Source of the DNA: Mesorhizobium australicum WSM2073
Lineage (GTDB): Bacteria > Pseudomonadota > Alphaproteobacteria > Rhizobiales > Rhizobiaceae
Length of the DNA: 64,000 nt
Assembly: GCF_000230995.2 (NCBI RefSeq)
Contig: NC_019973.1
Span: 806,001 to 870,000 of the forward strand
Direction of reading: 5' to 3'
Both the position numbers and the translations under genes were made by a program. Below the pieces are notes generated by a model. The model searched no databases, was not told where the DNA came from, and saw only the letters and a program-made list of their open reading frames with translations. Position 1 is the first letter of the stretch. Each line of letters begins with the position of its first letter. Shown here piece by piece: positions 17,952 through 25,683 of this stretch.

Positions 17952-18464
17952 ATGATCGGTAAAGACTTGCGCATTTCGCTGCTTCCCCTCTTTCTCCTCG
18001 CGCTTCCGCTGCTGGAAATCGCCGGTTTCGTCGTCGTCGGCCGTGAGGTCGGCGCGCTGGCGACGGTCGGCCTGGTGCTGGCCTCGAGCTTCGCCGGCGT
18101 GCTCTTGCTGCGTCAACAGGGTTTCGGCGTCATGACCCGCATCCGCGCCGAGATGGCCGCCGGCCGCGACCCCAGCGGCCAGCTCGCCCATGGCGCCATG
18201 ATCGTGGTCGCGGCGGTGCTGCTGATCATTCCCGGTTTCATCACGGACATTGTCGGCCTGCTCCTGTTCCTGCCGCCGGTGCGCGACCTTGCCTGGAGCA
18301 GGCTGAAGGGCCGCATCGTCGTGGCCAGCAATTTCTCCACCGGCGGCTTCCGCCGTCAGCGCGACAAGGTCATCGACCTCGGCGACGGCGACTATTCGCG
18401 CGAGGACGACCTCAAGCGCGGCCCGGACCACAATTCGCCGTGGCGGCGGCTGAAGGACGATTGA
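17952..18464 (+). CDS. fxsA: FxsA family membrane protein
   Basis: A 170-residue protein with three hydrophobic segments (LLPLFLLALPLLEIAGFVVV, ALATVGLVLASSFAGVLLL and AMIVVAAVLLIIPGFITDIV) and the conserved LIIPGFITDIVGLLLFLPPVR region of FxsA. In E. coli FxsA relieves exclusion of phage T7 by the F factor; its normal role is unknown. It is transcribed divergently from the Tim44-like gene, a neighbourhood found widely in Rhizobiales along with secB. The stop codon abuts the long inverted repeat at 18465-18606. Confidence 0.9.
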   Translation: MIGKDLRISLLPLFLLALPLLEIAGFVVVGREVGALATVGLVLASSFAGVLLLRQQGFGVMTRIRAEMAAGRDPSGQLAHGAMIVVAAVLLIIPGFITDIVGLLLFLPPVRDLAWSRLKGRIVVASNFSTGGFRRQRDKVIDLGDGDYSREDDLKRGPDHNSPWRRLKDD

Positions 18465-18606
18465 GACTGCATCGATATTCAGGTGATGCCGGTCTGCAAA
18501 GGGCGGCTTCCTGCGCTTCCGGTGCTCACGTACTTCAAGTACGCTCCGCTCCGGTTCTCGGAAACCACCCTTTTCGCCTCGGCCTGACCTGAATCTCGAT
18601 GCAGTC
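18465..18606. repeat. 142-bp imperfect palindromic element after fxsA
   Basis: Outer arms of 20 bp (18465-18484, starting GACTGCATCGATATTC, and 18587-18606) are complementary with one mismatch. Inner parts (around 18496-18520 and 18550-18575) are also partly complementary, and the centre has CGTACTTCAAGTACG. The whole unit can fold into one long stem. It begins directly after the fxsA stop codon. It resembles the intergenic palindromic elements of rhizobia and may end or stabilise the fxsA transcript. Confidence 0.75.
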
Positions 18607-18741
18607 TGGGTCCGCTCCGGTCACACGGCGGCAAACCTTGTCTTGTCATGCCGGCCATGGTAGCGAACGCCCGATTTCAATTCGGTCAGCCCCGATTCAA
18701 TTCGGTGAGCGAGACTGCCCAGGGGAAAAGGATATTGGCTC

Positions 18742-19242
18742 ATGGCCAGCAATGATGACGCGCCGGTCGGCGCCAATGGCAACGGCAACGCGGCACAGCC
18801 GTCGCTCAACGTGCTGGCCCAGTATGTGAAGGACCTGTCCTTCGAAAGCCCCGGCGCGCCGAACTCGTTGCGCGGCCGCGACAAGGCGCCCGGCATCGCC
18901 ATCAACGTCAACGTCAACGCCAACCCGCTCTCCGACAAGCAGTTCGACGTCAATCTGACGCTGAACGCCAAGGCCTCGTTCGACCAGGAAGTGCTGTTCA
19001 ACGTCGAGCTGGTCTATGGCGGCGTCTTCGCCATTTCGGGTTTCCCGCAGGAGCACATGCTGCCGATCCTGTTCATCGAATGCCCGCGCCTGCTGTTCCC
19101 CTTCGCCCGCCAGATCATTGCCGAGGCGACACGCAATGGCGGCTTCCCGCCGCTGATGCTGGACCCGATCGACTTCGCGCAGATGTTCCAGCAGAAGCTG
19201 GCCGAAGACCAGGCCGCGTCCTCCAAGACCCAGGTGAGCTGA
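18742..19242 (+). CDS. secB: Protein-export chaperone SecB
   Basis: A 166-residue SecB. The core has [59 protein letters not shown] and [20 protein letters not shown], all diagnostic. SecB is a cytoplasmic tetramer that holds precursor proteins unfolded and hands them to SecA. The first 20 residues and the C-terminal tail are variable, as usual. The gene is followed by a strong intrinsic terminator and is part of the conserved Tim44/fxsA/secB neighbourhood. Confidence 0.97.
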   Translation: MASNDDAPVGANGNGNAAQPSLNVLAQYVKDLSFESPGAPNSLRGRDKAPGIAINVNVNANPLSDKQFDVNLTLNAKASFDQEVLFNVELVYGGVFAISGFPQEHMLPILFIECPRLLFPFARQIIAEATRNGGFPPLMLDPIDFAQMFQQKLAEDQAASSKTQVS

Positions 19243-19266
19243 TCCTCGGCTGACAGGCATCGCTTG

Positions 19267-19294
19267 AAAAACCCGGCCTCGCGCCGGGTTTTTT
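19267..19294 (+). terminator. Intrinsic terminator of secB
   Basis: Stem of 11 bp (19267-19277 with 19283-19293, loop CTCGC) rich in GC at its base with a following run of six T. It lies 24 bp after the secB stop codon and is a textbook rho-independent terminator. Confidence 0.9.
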
Positions 19295-19327
19295 GTTCTG
19301 GTGGATTGATCATTCGCGCCATGGGTC

Positions 19328-19470
19328 GACCCCCACTCCGTCGAGCTTCGCTCGACACCTCTCCCCCGATCGACGGGGTAGAGGAAAGGCGCGACCTCGC
19401 CGAGCGCGTTCCTTCCTCTCCCTCCGGAGGGGGGAGAGGTGGCTCGGCGAAGCCGAGACGGAGTGGGGGA
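19328..19470. repeat. Palindromic intergenic element, family A (complete copy)
   Basis: Left arm with CCCCCACTCCGTCGAG and right arm with GACGGAGTGGGGGA are complementary at the outside; inner parts carry two short hairpins (GAGCTTCGCTC and GGCTCGGCGAAGCC) and a CCTCCGGAGG centre. A half copy is at 21482-21542. Such mosaic palindromes are typical of rhizobial intergenic DNA. Confidence 0.75.
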
Positions 19471-19824
19471 AGCCGCTGGTGAAACGCGAAGCCGCAGGCA
19501 AACGCTTCGCTCTTGCTCGCAATCCGACCGATCCCCTGCGGGAAGATGGCTGGCAGACAAGAGGTGGTGAAGCAATGCGACGGGGCAGCCATCCCAAGCG
19601 CCCAGATCCGTCCACCCCCTGCGGAGCATCGCACAAGTCCTGCGGATTCCAGAACATTCCGCCACGTTACCCAGCCCTATCATTCCCTCTCAGGCAATGG
19701 CGCCCCGGCGGTCGCAGCCGCGCCGCGTCGGCTTGTCCGCCGGGGCGAGCCTGTTTCCGTGCATGCCGTCGTCCCAAAACCGCTGGGCAATTTTGGGCAT
19801 GCACCAACAAAAGAGGGAACGACG
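19471..19824. other. 354-bp leader region before the solute-binding protein gene
   Basis: The frame of the following gene is open back to 19513, but the sequence before 19825 has no signal-peptide or family features, so it is taken as untranslated. It should contain the promoter. No operator was recognised. Confidence 0.45.
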
Positions 19825-21465
19825 ATGAAATTCATGCTGACCGACCGCAAACTTCACCCGCGCGCCAAACCTGTCGCCGACGATTTCAAGACGGGCGGCA
19901 TCAGCCGTCGCGAATATCTGGCGCTGATGGCCGGGCTCGGCGTCAGCGCCGCCGGCGCTTTTGCGCTGGGCGGCATCGCCCCGACGCCCGCCCGCGCCGC
20001 CGAGCCGAAGAAGGGCGGCGTGCTGCGCGTCGCCATGAACGTCAAGGGATTCAAGGATCCGCGCACCTTCGACGGCGTCGAAATGTCCAATGTCGCGCGT
20101 CACTGCAACGAATATCTGGTGCGCTGGAACACCGACTTCACCTTCGAGCCCTGGCTGCTCGAAAAATGGGAGATGAGCGACGACGCCAAGACGCTGACGC
20201 TGCATGTGCGCAAGGGCATCACCTGGTCGAACGGCGACGCCTTCAACGCCGACGACGTCGTCCACAATCTCACCCGCTGGTGCGAAGCCGGCGTTGCCGG
20301 CAATTCGGTCGCCGCGCGCATGGGCGCGCTGGTCAATGCCGACACCAAGAAGGTGGTCGATGGCGGCATCGAGAAGGTCGACGACTACACCATCAAGCTC
20401 AACCTGCCGAAGCCGGACATTTCGCTGATCGCCGGCATGGCCGACTATCCCGCGCTGATCATGCACCGCTCCTATGAGGGCGACGGCGACCCGATGAAGG
20501 CGCTGGCCATCACCACCGGGCCGTGCGAGCTAGTGAAATGGGACGCCGAGACGGCCGCGGAGGTCAAGCGCCGGGACAAGCCCTGGTGGAAGGGCGAGTT
20601 CTACCTCGATGGCATCCAGTGGATCGACTACGGCTCCGACCCTAACGCCATGCTGTCGGCCTTCGAATCCGGCGAGATCGACACCGATCACGAGACCGCT
20701 TCCGACGCCGTCTCGCAGACCGACAAGATGGGGCTGAAGAACTCCGAGATCGCCACCGGCTCGACCATCGTCGCCCGCTTCAACGTCGCCAACGCGCCCT
20801 ATGACGACGTCAAGGTACGCCGCGCCGCCCAGCTTGCCGTCGACAATTCGGCCGTGCTGAAGCTCGGCCTCGATGGCCGCGGCAAACCCGCCGACAACCA
20901 CCATGTCGGCCCGATGCACCCCGAATATGCCGATATCGGTCCGGCCAAGCGCGATGTCGAGGCGGCGAAGACGCTGCTCGCCGAGTCCGGCAAATCAGAC
21001 CACGAATACGACCTGATCTCGGTCGACATCGAATGGCAGAAGAGCACCGGCGACGCCATCGCCGCGCAGATGCGCGAGGCGGGCCTCAAGATCAAGCGCA
21101 CCGTGCTGCCGGCCGCCACCTTCTGGAACGACTGGAGCAAGTTCCCCTATTCCTGCACCGAATGGCTCGGCCGCCCGCTTGGCGTCCAGGTGCTGGCGCT
21201 GGCGTATAAATCGGGCGCCGCCTGGAACGAGAGCGCCTATGCCTCGAAGGAGTTCGACGCGCTGCTCGACAAGGCGCTCGCCATGCCCGACCCCAAGGCC
21301 CGCAAGGAGGTCATGGCCAAGATCGAGCAGAATTTGCGCGATTCAGGCATCATCATCCAGCCCTACTGGCGCTCGGTCTACCGAACCTACCGCAAGGGCA
21401 TCGAAGGCTGCGAACAGCACCAGGCGCTGGAGCAGCACTTTGAGAAGGTTTGGATTGAGAGTTGA
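19825..21465 (+). CDS. Tat-exported ABC transporter substrate-binding protein, family 5
   Basis: A 546-residue SBP_bac_5 protein of the peptide/nickel/oligopeptide class. The N-terminus has a twin-arginine signal, [19 protein letters not shown], cleaved near ARAAE, so it is exported folded by Tat. Family features include [20 protein letters not shown] and the C-terminal [23 protein letters not shown] at 19825 has GAGGGAAC upstream and gives the correct signal position. No permease or ATPase gene is adjacent, so the transporter partners must be elsewhere or were lost. The ligand is unknown. Confidence 0.9.
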   Translation: MKFMLTDRKLHPRAKPVADDFKTGGISRREYLALMAGLGVSAAGAFALGGIAPTPARAAEPKKGGVLRVAMNVKGFKDPRTFDGVEMSNVARHCNEYLVRWNTDFTFEPWLLEKWEMSDDAKTLTLHVRKGITWSNGDAFNADDVVHNLTRWCEAGVAGNSVAARMGALVNADTKKVVDGGIEKVDDYTIKLNLPKPDISLIAGMADYPALIMHRSYEGDGDPMKALAITTGPCELVKWDAETAAEVKRRDKPWWKGEFYLDGIQWIDYGSDPNAMLSAFESGEIDTDHETASDAVSQTDKMGLKNSEIATGSTIVARFNVANAPYDDVKVRRAAQLAVDNSAVLKLGLDGRGKPADNHHVGPMHPEYADIGPAKRDVEAAKTLLAESGKSDHEYDLISVDIEWQKSTGDAIAAQMREAGLKIKRTVLPAATFWNDWSKFPYSCTEWLGRPLGVQVLALAYKSGAAWNESAYASKEFDALLDKALAMPDPKARKEVMAKIEQNLRDSGIIIQPYWRSVYRTYRKGIEGCEQHQALEQHFEKVWIES

Positions 21466-21481
21466 CGCGGGCCGGTCTTGG

Positions 21482-21542
21482 TTCCTCTCCCTCCGGAGGG
21501 GGAGAGGTGGCGCTGCGAAGCAGCGACGGAGTGGGGGACGGC
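21482..21542. repeat. Palindromic intergenic element, family A (half copy)
   Basis: Contains TTCCTCTCCCTCCGGAGG, a small hairpin CGCTGCGAAGCAGCG and GACGGAGTGGGGGA, matching the right half of the element at 19328-19470. It begins 16 bp after the stop of the solute-binding protein gene. Confidence 0.7.
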
Positions 21543-21607
21543 GTCCGCAAAGTCAAAATCGGGTCGGGATCGGGGATAGCGGCTAGTCCAGCGTGCGCCT
21601 ATCGCAG

Positions 21608-21657
21608 GTCGGCGCCGCCCTCACTGTCCTGCCGGCAGGCAGGTGAGGGGCAGCGCC
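21608..21657. repeat. RIME-like element, family B (short copy)
   Basis: Left arm GGCGCCGCCCTCACTGTCCT directly joined to right arm GCAGGTGAGGGGCAGCGCC through GCCGGC, without the internal module seen in the longer copies. It is a collapsed or minimal copy of the element at 22162-22405. Confidence 0.65.
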
Positions 21658-22161
21658 AACGCAGACCTTCCTGTCGCGGGCGGAGGAAGGTACCAATCTG
21701 CGAAGGTCAGCACCGGGCAACGCGAAGCGCCTTTGGCCCACACTCAAATCATTCAGGGAAGATGGCCGGCGCGATGCCGGTGAGACAATTGCCTGAGCCC
21801 CGCGCCGGCCACTAGCGACCTTGCAAAGGTCCGCCGCCCGATTTGTGTACCGGCCCCGCGCCGCGCGATCAACCGAGCCGGATGCTTGGTATGAATTCGT
21901 ACCAACGCTGCCTGAGATTTGTCGCGGGAGGGCGAGCGGCGGCAGCAGGCCTGCCCCTTTCCCGGGAACGTCCTAGCGCGGGCAGACCGACACTGGACAC
22001 GCGACAGCCGTCACGGCCGAAAGCCTCTCGCGCTTGCTCAGCGTCGGCTTCGCATAGATCTTTTTCACGGATAGTCCCCCAATTGCCCGCCTCCAATGAC
22101 GCATGTGTGGAGCTGATGTCAATACGGCGGCCGTGGTTCGGGGGGACCGTTACTATTGCCG

Positions 22162-22405
22162 AGGTCGGCGCCGCCCTCACTGTCCTGCCGGACGTTCGTC
22201 GTTCGAAAAGCCAAGCAATTGGCTTTTCGTCCGCTGCGCGACCACTTCTCAACTCCCCGTAAACAGGGCGAGAGTAGCTGGCCGCAACGCCGGCGCTTTT
22301 ATGCAACGATGGCGATTGGCGAAAGTGTCAATGACAGCGCCCCTCTCCCCGTCCCTACACGGGGAGAGGATGCCGGCAGGCAGGTGAGGGGCGGCGCCGG
22401 CGCCT
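22162..22405. repeat. RIME-like element, family B (long copy)
   Basis: Outer arms are GTCGGCGCCGCCCTCACTGT and GCAGGTGAGGGGCGGCGCC. Inside lie the module GGCGATTGGCGAAA (near 22310) and the hairpin CTCTCCCCGTCCCTACACGG continuing into its complement. The same order is seen at 32125-32307 and 57606-57748. The left arm is interrupted by about 60 bp of unrelated sequence compared with the other copies. Confidence 0.65.
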
Positions 22406-22624
22406 GAAAGGGGAACGCACGGCGGCAACGAACGCGCGGTGAGGCGCATCCACAGCGCAAAAATGTTCGCGCGCCGACCATGATGATTGCCGCCGTCCAA
22501 AGCCAACGGGGTAGTCCGTCCCGCTGGCCTCGACCCCCCGCATTGCCCGCCAAAAACAGGCACTCGCCGGCAAGGAAGGTCAGGAACTCGGCCGCAACTC
22601 AATCATTGCCGAGCTGCTGGTATT

Positions 22625-22759
22625 TCATCGTAAGAAGTGCCGACGCCACAGCGTTTCGCGCAGTGAACCGCTCGCCACGAAGATGGCGGCTAGGCCGAAG
22701 ATGCCACCGATGGCGAGGCCGAGAGTGGCGATGAGGTCCAGAGAAATTGCTGGGCACAT
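22625..22759 (-). CDS. Possible small membrane protein
   Basis: A 44-codon frame from ATG at 22757-22759 to TGA at 22625-22627. The product has one strong hydrophobic stretch (LIATLGLAIGGIFGLAAIFV) followed by a basic end (LRETLWRRHFLR), i.e. a single-helix membrane peptide. A GGGGAG sequence lies about 20 bases upstream, rather far. It may be a real small protein or the tail of a decayed gene in the gene-poor region. Confidence 0.3.
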   Translation of the reverse strand: MCPAISLDLIATLGLAIGGIFGLAAIFVASGSLRETLWRRHFLR

Positions 22760-23009
22760 GATAGCTGGGCATATGATATCTCCCCAAGCTGGTAAGTAGA
22801 TTCCTTGGGCGAAGTAACATCAAGGCTTAGCCACATTCTCGCATGACCGCGAAATCGATTGCCACCTACTCCGCGAGGCTGGAGCCACCGGCCAGTAAAC
22901 CCATCTTGATCGCAGGTGTTCAAAAGCAAAATTTAGTGCAACACACCAAGTAGCCACGTGATATGCTTTATGTCATTTTGCTCATACCGATTCGTCGCTG
23001 GAAGGACAA

Positions 23010-24011
23010 ATGGATCAGAGAACTTTTGCCTTTGACGACGCTCAACGGCTGTCCTCAGTCATTCATGGTGATGCGTTGACAGAATTAAGCAAATTGGAAG
23101 ACAATTCGTTTCAACTTGTTGTCACCTCACCACCTTACAATATCGGCAAAGAATACGAAAGAGGACAGCGGCGCACTCTTGACCAATATGTCAAATGGCT
23201 CCAGCCTATTGTTAAACAAGTTTGCAAAAAGGTTAGAGAGGACGGCAGCATTTGCTGGCAAGTTGGCAACTACATAAATAACGGTCAAGTCTTCCCGCTA
23301 GATTTGTTTTTCTACCAGATGTTCATTGAGCAAGGATTTCAACTCCGCAATCGCATCATTTGGCATTTCAATTTTGGACTTCATGCCAACCAGCGCTTTT
23401 CTGGTCGATACGAGACGCTGCTTTGGTTTTCTAAATCGGACACCTACAAGTTTCATCTTGACCCTGTCAGAGTTCCTCAGTTGTACCCAGGCAAGCGCCA
23501 TGGAAGCAAGCGACCGGAAAAGGCTAGCGAGCCGAGTGGTAATCCGCTTGGTAAGAATCCGTCGGATTTTTGGGAGTTCTCGCCAGAAGATGCTTTTATT
23601 CAGAACCCGGTTTGGAACATACCAAATGTGAAGGCCAAGCACCCCGAGAAGACCACCCATCCTTGCCAATTTCCAAGTGAACTTGCGGAACGCTGCGTAT
23701 TGGCACTGACTGACCACGGGGACAAGGTATTGGATCCGTTCGTGGGTGCGGGCACTAGCGTGATCGCCGCTATAAAGCACGGTCGTATCGGAGTTGGCAT
23801 AGATCAGAGCGATCAATACGTTCGAATAGCACGAGACCGTGTCGCGAAATATGAGCTTGGTGAACTGGAATTGCGTCCTGCGGGCAAGTCCGTAAGGAAG
23901 CCGAAGGCGGGAGAGAAGGTGGCACAGTTTCCTACCGAATGGTTGGAGCAGGCGCCTCTCTCGGGAGGGGATATTGAAGGGCAAAGCGAAGCGGAAGAAA
24001 AAGACTCCTGA
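23010..24011 (+). CDS. Site-specific DNA methyltransferase (beta class, N4-cytosine or N6-adenine)
   Basis: A 333-residue methyltransferase. The catalytic motif TSPPY is at residues 39-43, and the AdoMet-binding motif DPFVGAGTS is at 242-250, so the order catalytic-then-AdoMet marks the beta class. GIDQSDQYVRIARDRV follows motif I as usual. Whether it methylates N4-C or N6-A and its target site cannot be read from sequence. ATG at 23010 has GGAAGGA seven bases upstream. GC content is clearly lower than in neighbouring core genes, suggesting recent transfer. The gene overlaps the next one by 38 bp, so the pair is one unit. Confidence 0.9.
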   Translation: MDQRTFAFDDAQRLSSVIHGDALTELSKLEDNSFQLVVTSPPYNIGKEYERGQRRTLDQYVKWLQPIVKQVCKKVREDGSICWQVGNYINNGQVFPLDLFFYQMFIEQGFQLRNRIIWHFNFGLHANQRFSGRYETLLWFSKSDTYKFHLDPVRVPQLYPGKRHGSKRPEKASEPSGNPLGKNPSDFWEFSPEDAFIQNPVWNIPNVKAKHPEKTTHPCQFPSELAERCVLALTDHGDKVLDPFVGAGTSVIAAIKHGRIGVGIDQSDQYVRIARDRVAKYELGELELRPAGKSVRKPKAGEKVAQFPTEWLEQAPLSGGDIEGQSEAEEKDS

Positions 24012-25671
24012 GGAGAAGCTAAAATCAGACCATCGAAAGATGGTGCGCAGCGTGTTTTCGCAATGCGGATTTTTGCGCGCCGGGGACCTGTCTGATAAGG
24101 AGTTCATTTACGACGGCCAACCGACAGATTTCGACGACGTTTATGTCTATGAGAACATTCTCGTATGCCTCGAGTATACCACGACAACTTCTTCCAAAGT
24201 TTCGGACCATTTGAAACCGAAAAAGATCGTATATGACAAGATCGCCAGGTCCGACGAGGACTTTGCCGTGTTTTACTGCGACCTTAGCCCTACATTGAAG
24301 GGCCTATTGCTGGACAAATATAATCCGTCTGAGATTAAGGTTGCTATCGTATACTGCTCATACTTTGATGTTTCTCCGCAACTTAAACACAACGTGCCGA
24401 ATCCCGTCTATCTCGGGTATCCGGAGTTGCGATATTTCAAAAATTTGGCGGACTGTATCCGGAAGTCAGCCGTTTTTGAGCTACTCGAGTTTCTCAGGTT
24501 AGCTGAAGGCGACGTTGGCCAAGACGGTAAGATTGAAACTGCCAGGAAAACTGAAAGCTACCCAGGATCCTTGCTCCCCGAGTCGAGTTCTAACTTCAAT
24601 AAGGGATATAAGGTCGTATCATTTTATGCAGCACCGAAAATGCTTCTTAAGTGTGCATACGTTCTAAGGAATGACGGGTGGCGCAGCTCCTACAATCTCT
24701 ACCAACGAATGATCTCTAAGACGAAAATCGACTCGACGCGGAGGTACCTGAAGCAATACAAGCGCGTTTTTGTTAACAATATAATTGCCACGCTACCCGC
24801 TGACTGTCACATTATTGATGCAAATGGCGTTCCGGTGGACCATTCGAAGTTAAACAATACCAAAGCGGTCGAAATCCAACTACCATGGCGTATGAATAGC
24901 ATCGGCATCATAGATGGACAACATAGAACTTACGCTTACCACGAAGCAGTGAATGACGATCAGGAAATTGGCAAACTCCGGACTAAACAGAACCTCCTTG
25001 TTACAGGAATTATCTATCCAAAGCATATTCCGATCGAGGAAATGGAAAAATTTGAGGCTCGGCTCTTTCTGGAAATAAACTCAACTCAAACCAGTGCCAG
25101 ATCAAATCTGCGGCAGGCAATAGCGGCTATTCTTGATCCATTCTCTGTCGAATCCATAGCGACCAGAGTTCTGGAGTCATTAGATCGAAGCACCGGACCG
25201 CTAGGTTCTCAAATTGAGAGATACTTTTTTGATAAGAATAAGCTTAAGAGCACATCGATCGTGAGCTACGCGCTGAAGCCGCTTGTCAAAACCACTGGGA
25301 TCGATTCTCTATTTTTCCTTTGGGAGGATGCCGACAAGGGGAACATGGTTCTTACCTCGAACTACACGATGCTGGACAGATATGTTGCTTTCTGTACGTC
25401 TCAGATAAACATGATTTTGTCGGCCGCAAAATCCCGAGTAGACGCCCAAAAATGGACGACTGATAAATCCGTCGACGGCCACATGCTAAATACGACTACA
25501 ATAAACAGCCTCCTGATATGCCTTAGGCTGCTAATTGGGCAGGGCAAGGCTTCTGGCTTCGATTATTATCGACAACAAATGGCTGGATTGGACGCGTTTC
25601 AATTTAAGCAATATCATTCGAGCCAATATAAACAGCTCGCCAACAAGCTGTTCGAAACTTACTTTGGATGA
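23974..25671 (+). CDS. DGQHR-motif protein with nuclease-like N-terminal region
   Basis: A 565-residue protein. The motif IGIIDGQHRTYAYHEA at residues about 310-325 defines the DGQHR/DndB-like group, which also includes DpdB; these resemble the ParB/Srx nucleotide-binding motif. The N-terminal 130 residues (TDFDDVYVYENILVCLEYT, D55 and E67) look like a PD-(D/E)xK nuclease core, but threonine stands where the lysine of E-x-K is expected. The start is TTG at 23974 with GGGAGGGG immediately upstream, inside the methyltransferase gene. AT-richer than flanking genes. A role in DNA modification control or phage defence is inferred; there are no dndCDE, ssp or dpd genes nearby. Confidence 0.8.
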   Translation: MKGKAKRKKKTPEEKLKSDHRKMVRSVFSQCGFLRAGDLSDKEFIYDGQPTDFDDVYVYENILVCLEYTTTTSSKVSDHLKPKKIVYDKIARSDEDFAVFYCDLSPTLKGLLLDKYNPSEIKVAIVYCSYFDVSPQLKHNVPNPVYLGYPELRYFKNLADCIRKSAVFELLEFLRLAEGDVGQDGKIETARKTESYPGSLLPESSSNFNKGYKVVSFYAAPKMLLKCAYVLRNDGWRSSYNLYQRMISKTKIDSTRRYLKQYKRVFVNNIIATLPADCHIIDANGVPVDHSKLNNTKAVEIQLPWRMNSIGIIDGQHRTYAYHEAVNDDQEIGKLRTKQNLLVTGIIYPKHIPIEEMEKFEARLFLEINSTQTSARSNLRQAIAAILDPFSVESIATRVLESLDRSTGPLGSQIERYFFDKNKLKSTSIVSYALKPLVKTTGIDSLFFLWEDADKGNMVLTSNYTMLDRYVAFCTSQINMILSAAKSRVDAQKWTTDKSVDGHMLNTTTINSLLICLRLLIGQGKASGFDYYRQQMAGLDAFQFKQYHSSQYKQLANKLFETYFG

Positions 25672-25683
25672 AGTGGCCTTTTC

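Larger units (their letters stand above)
21466..23009. other. 1.5-kb gene-poor, repeat-rich region
   Basis: Apart from palindromic repeats (listed separately) and one possible small membrane protein frame (22625-22759) I see no supported gene. The composition changes within the region, from very GC-rich repeats to AT-richer DNA from about 22760 onward. It separates the solute-binding protein gene from the AT-richer methyltransferase cassette and looks like the debris of past insertions. Confidence 0.55.

Noticed and set aside
21869..22306. 145-codon open frame on the minus strand in the gene-poor region
   Set aside because: It runs through a RIME-like repeat arm and has no protein-like pattern or ribosome-binding site.
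23010..25671. Classification as a Dnd phosphorothioation system
   Set aside because: The DGQHR motif recalls DndB, but no DndA, DndC, DndD or DndE-like gene is in the window, and the partner is a methyltransferase.
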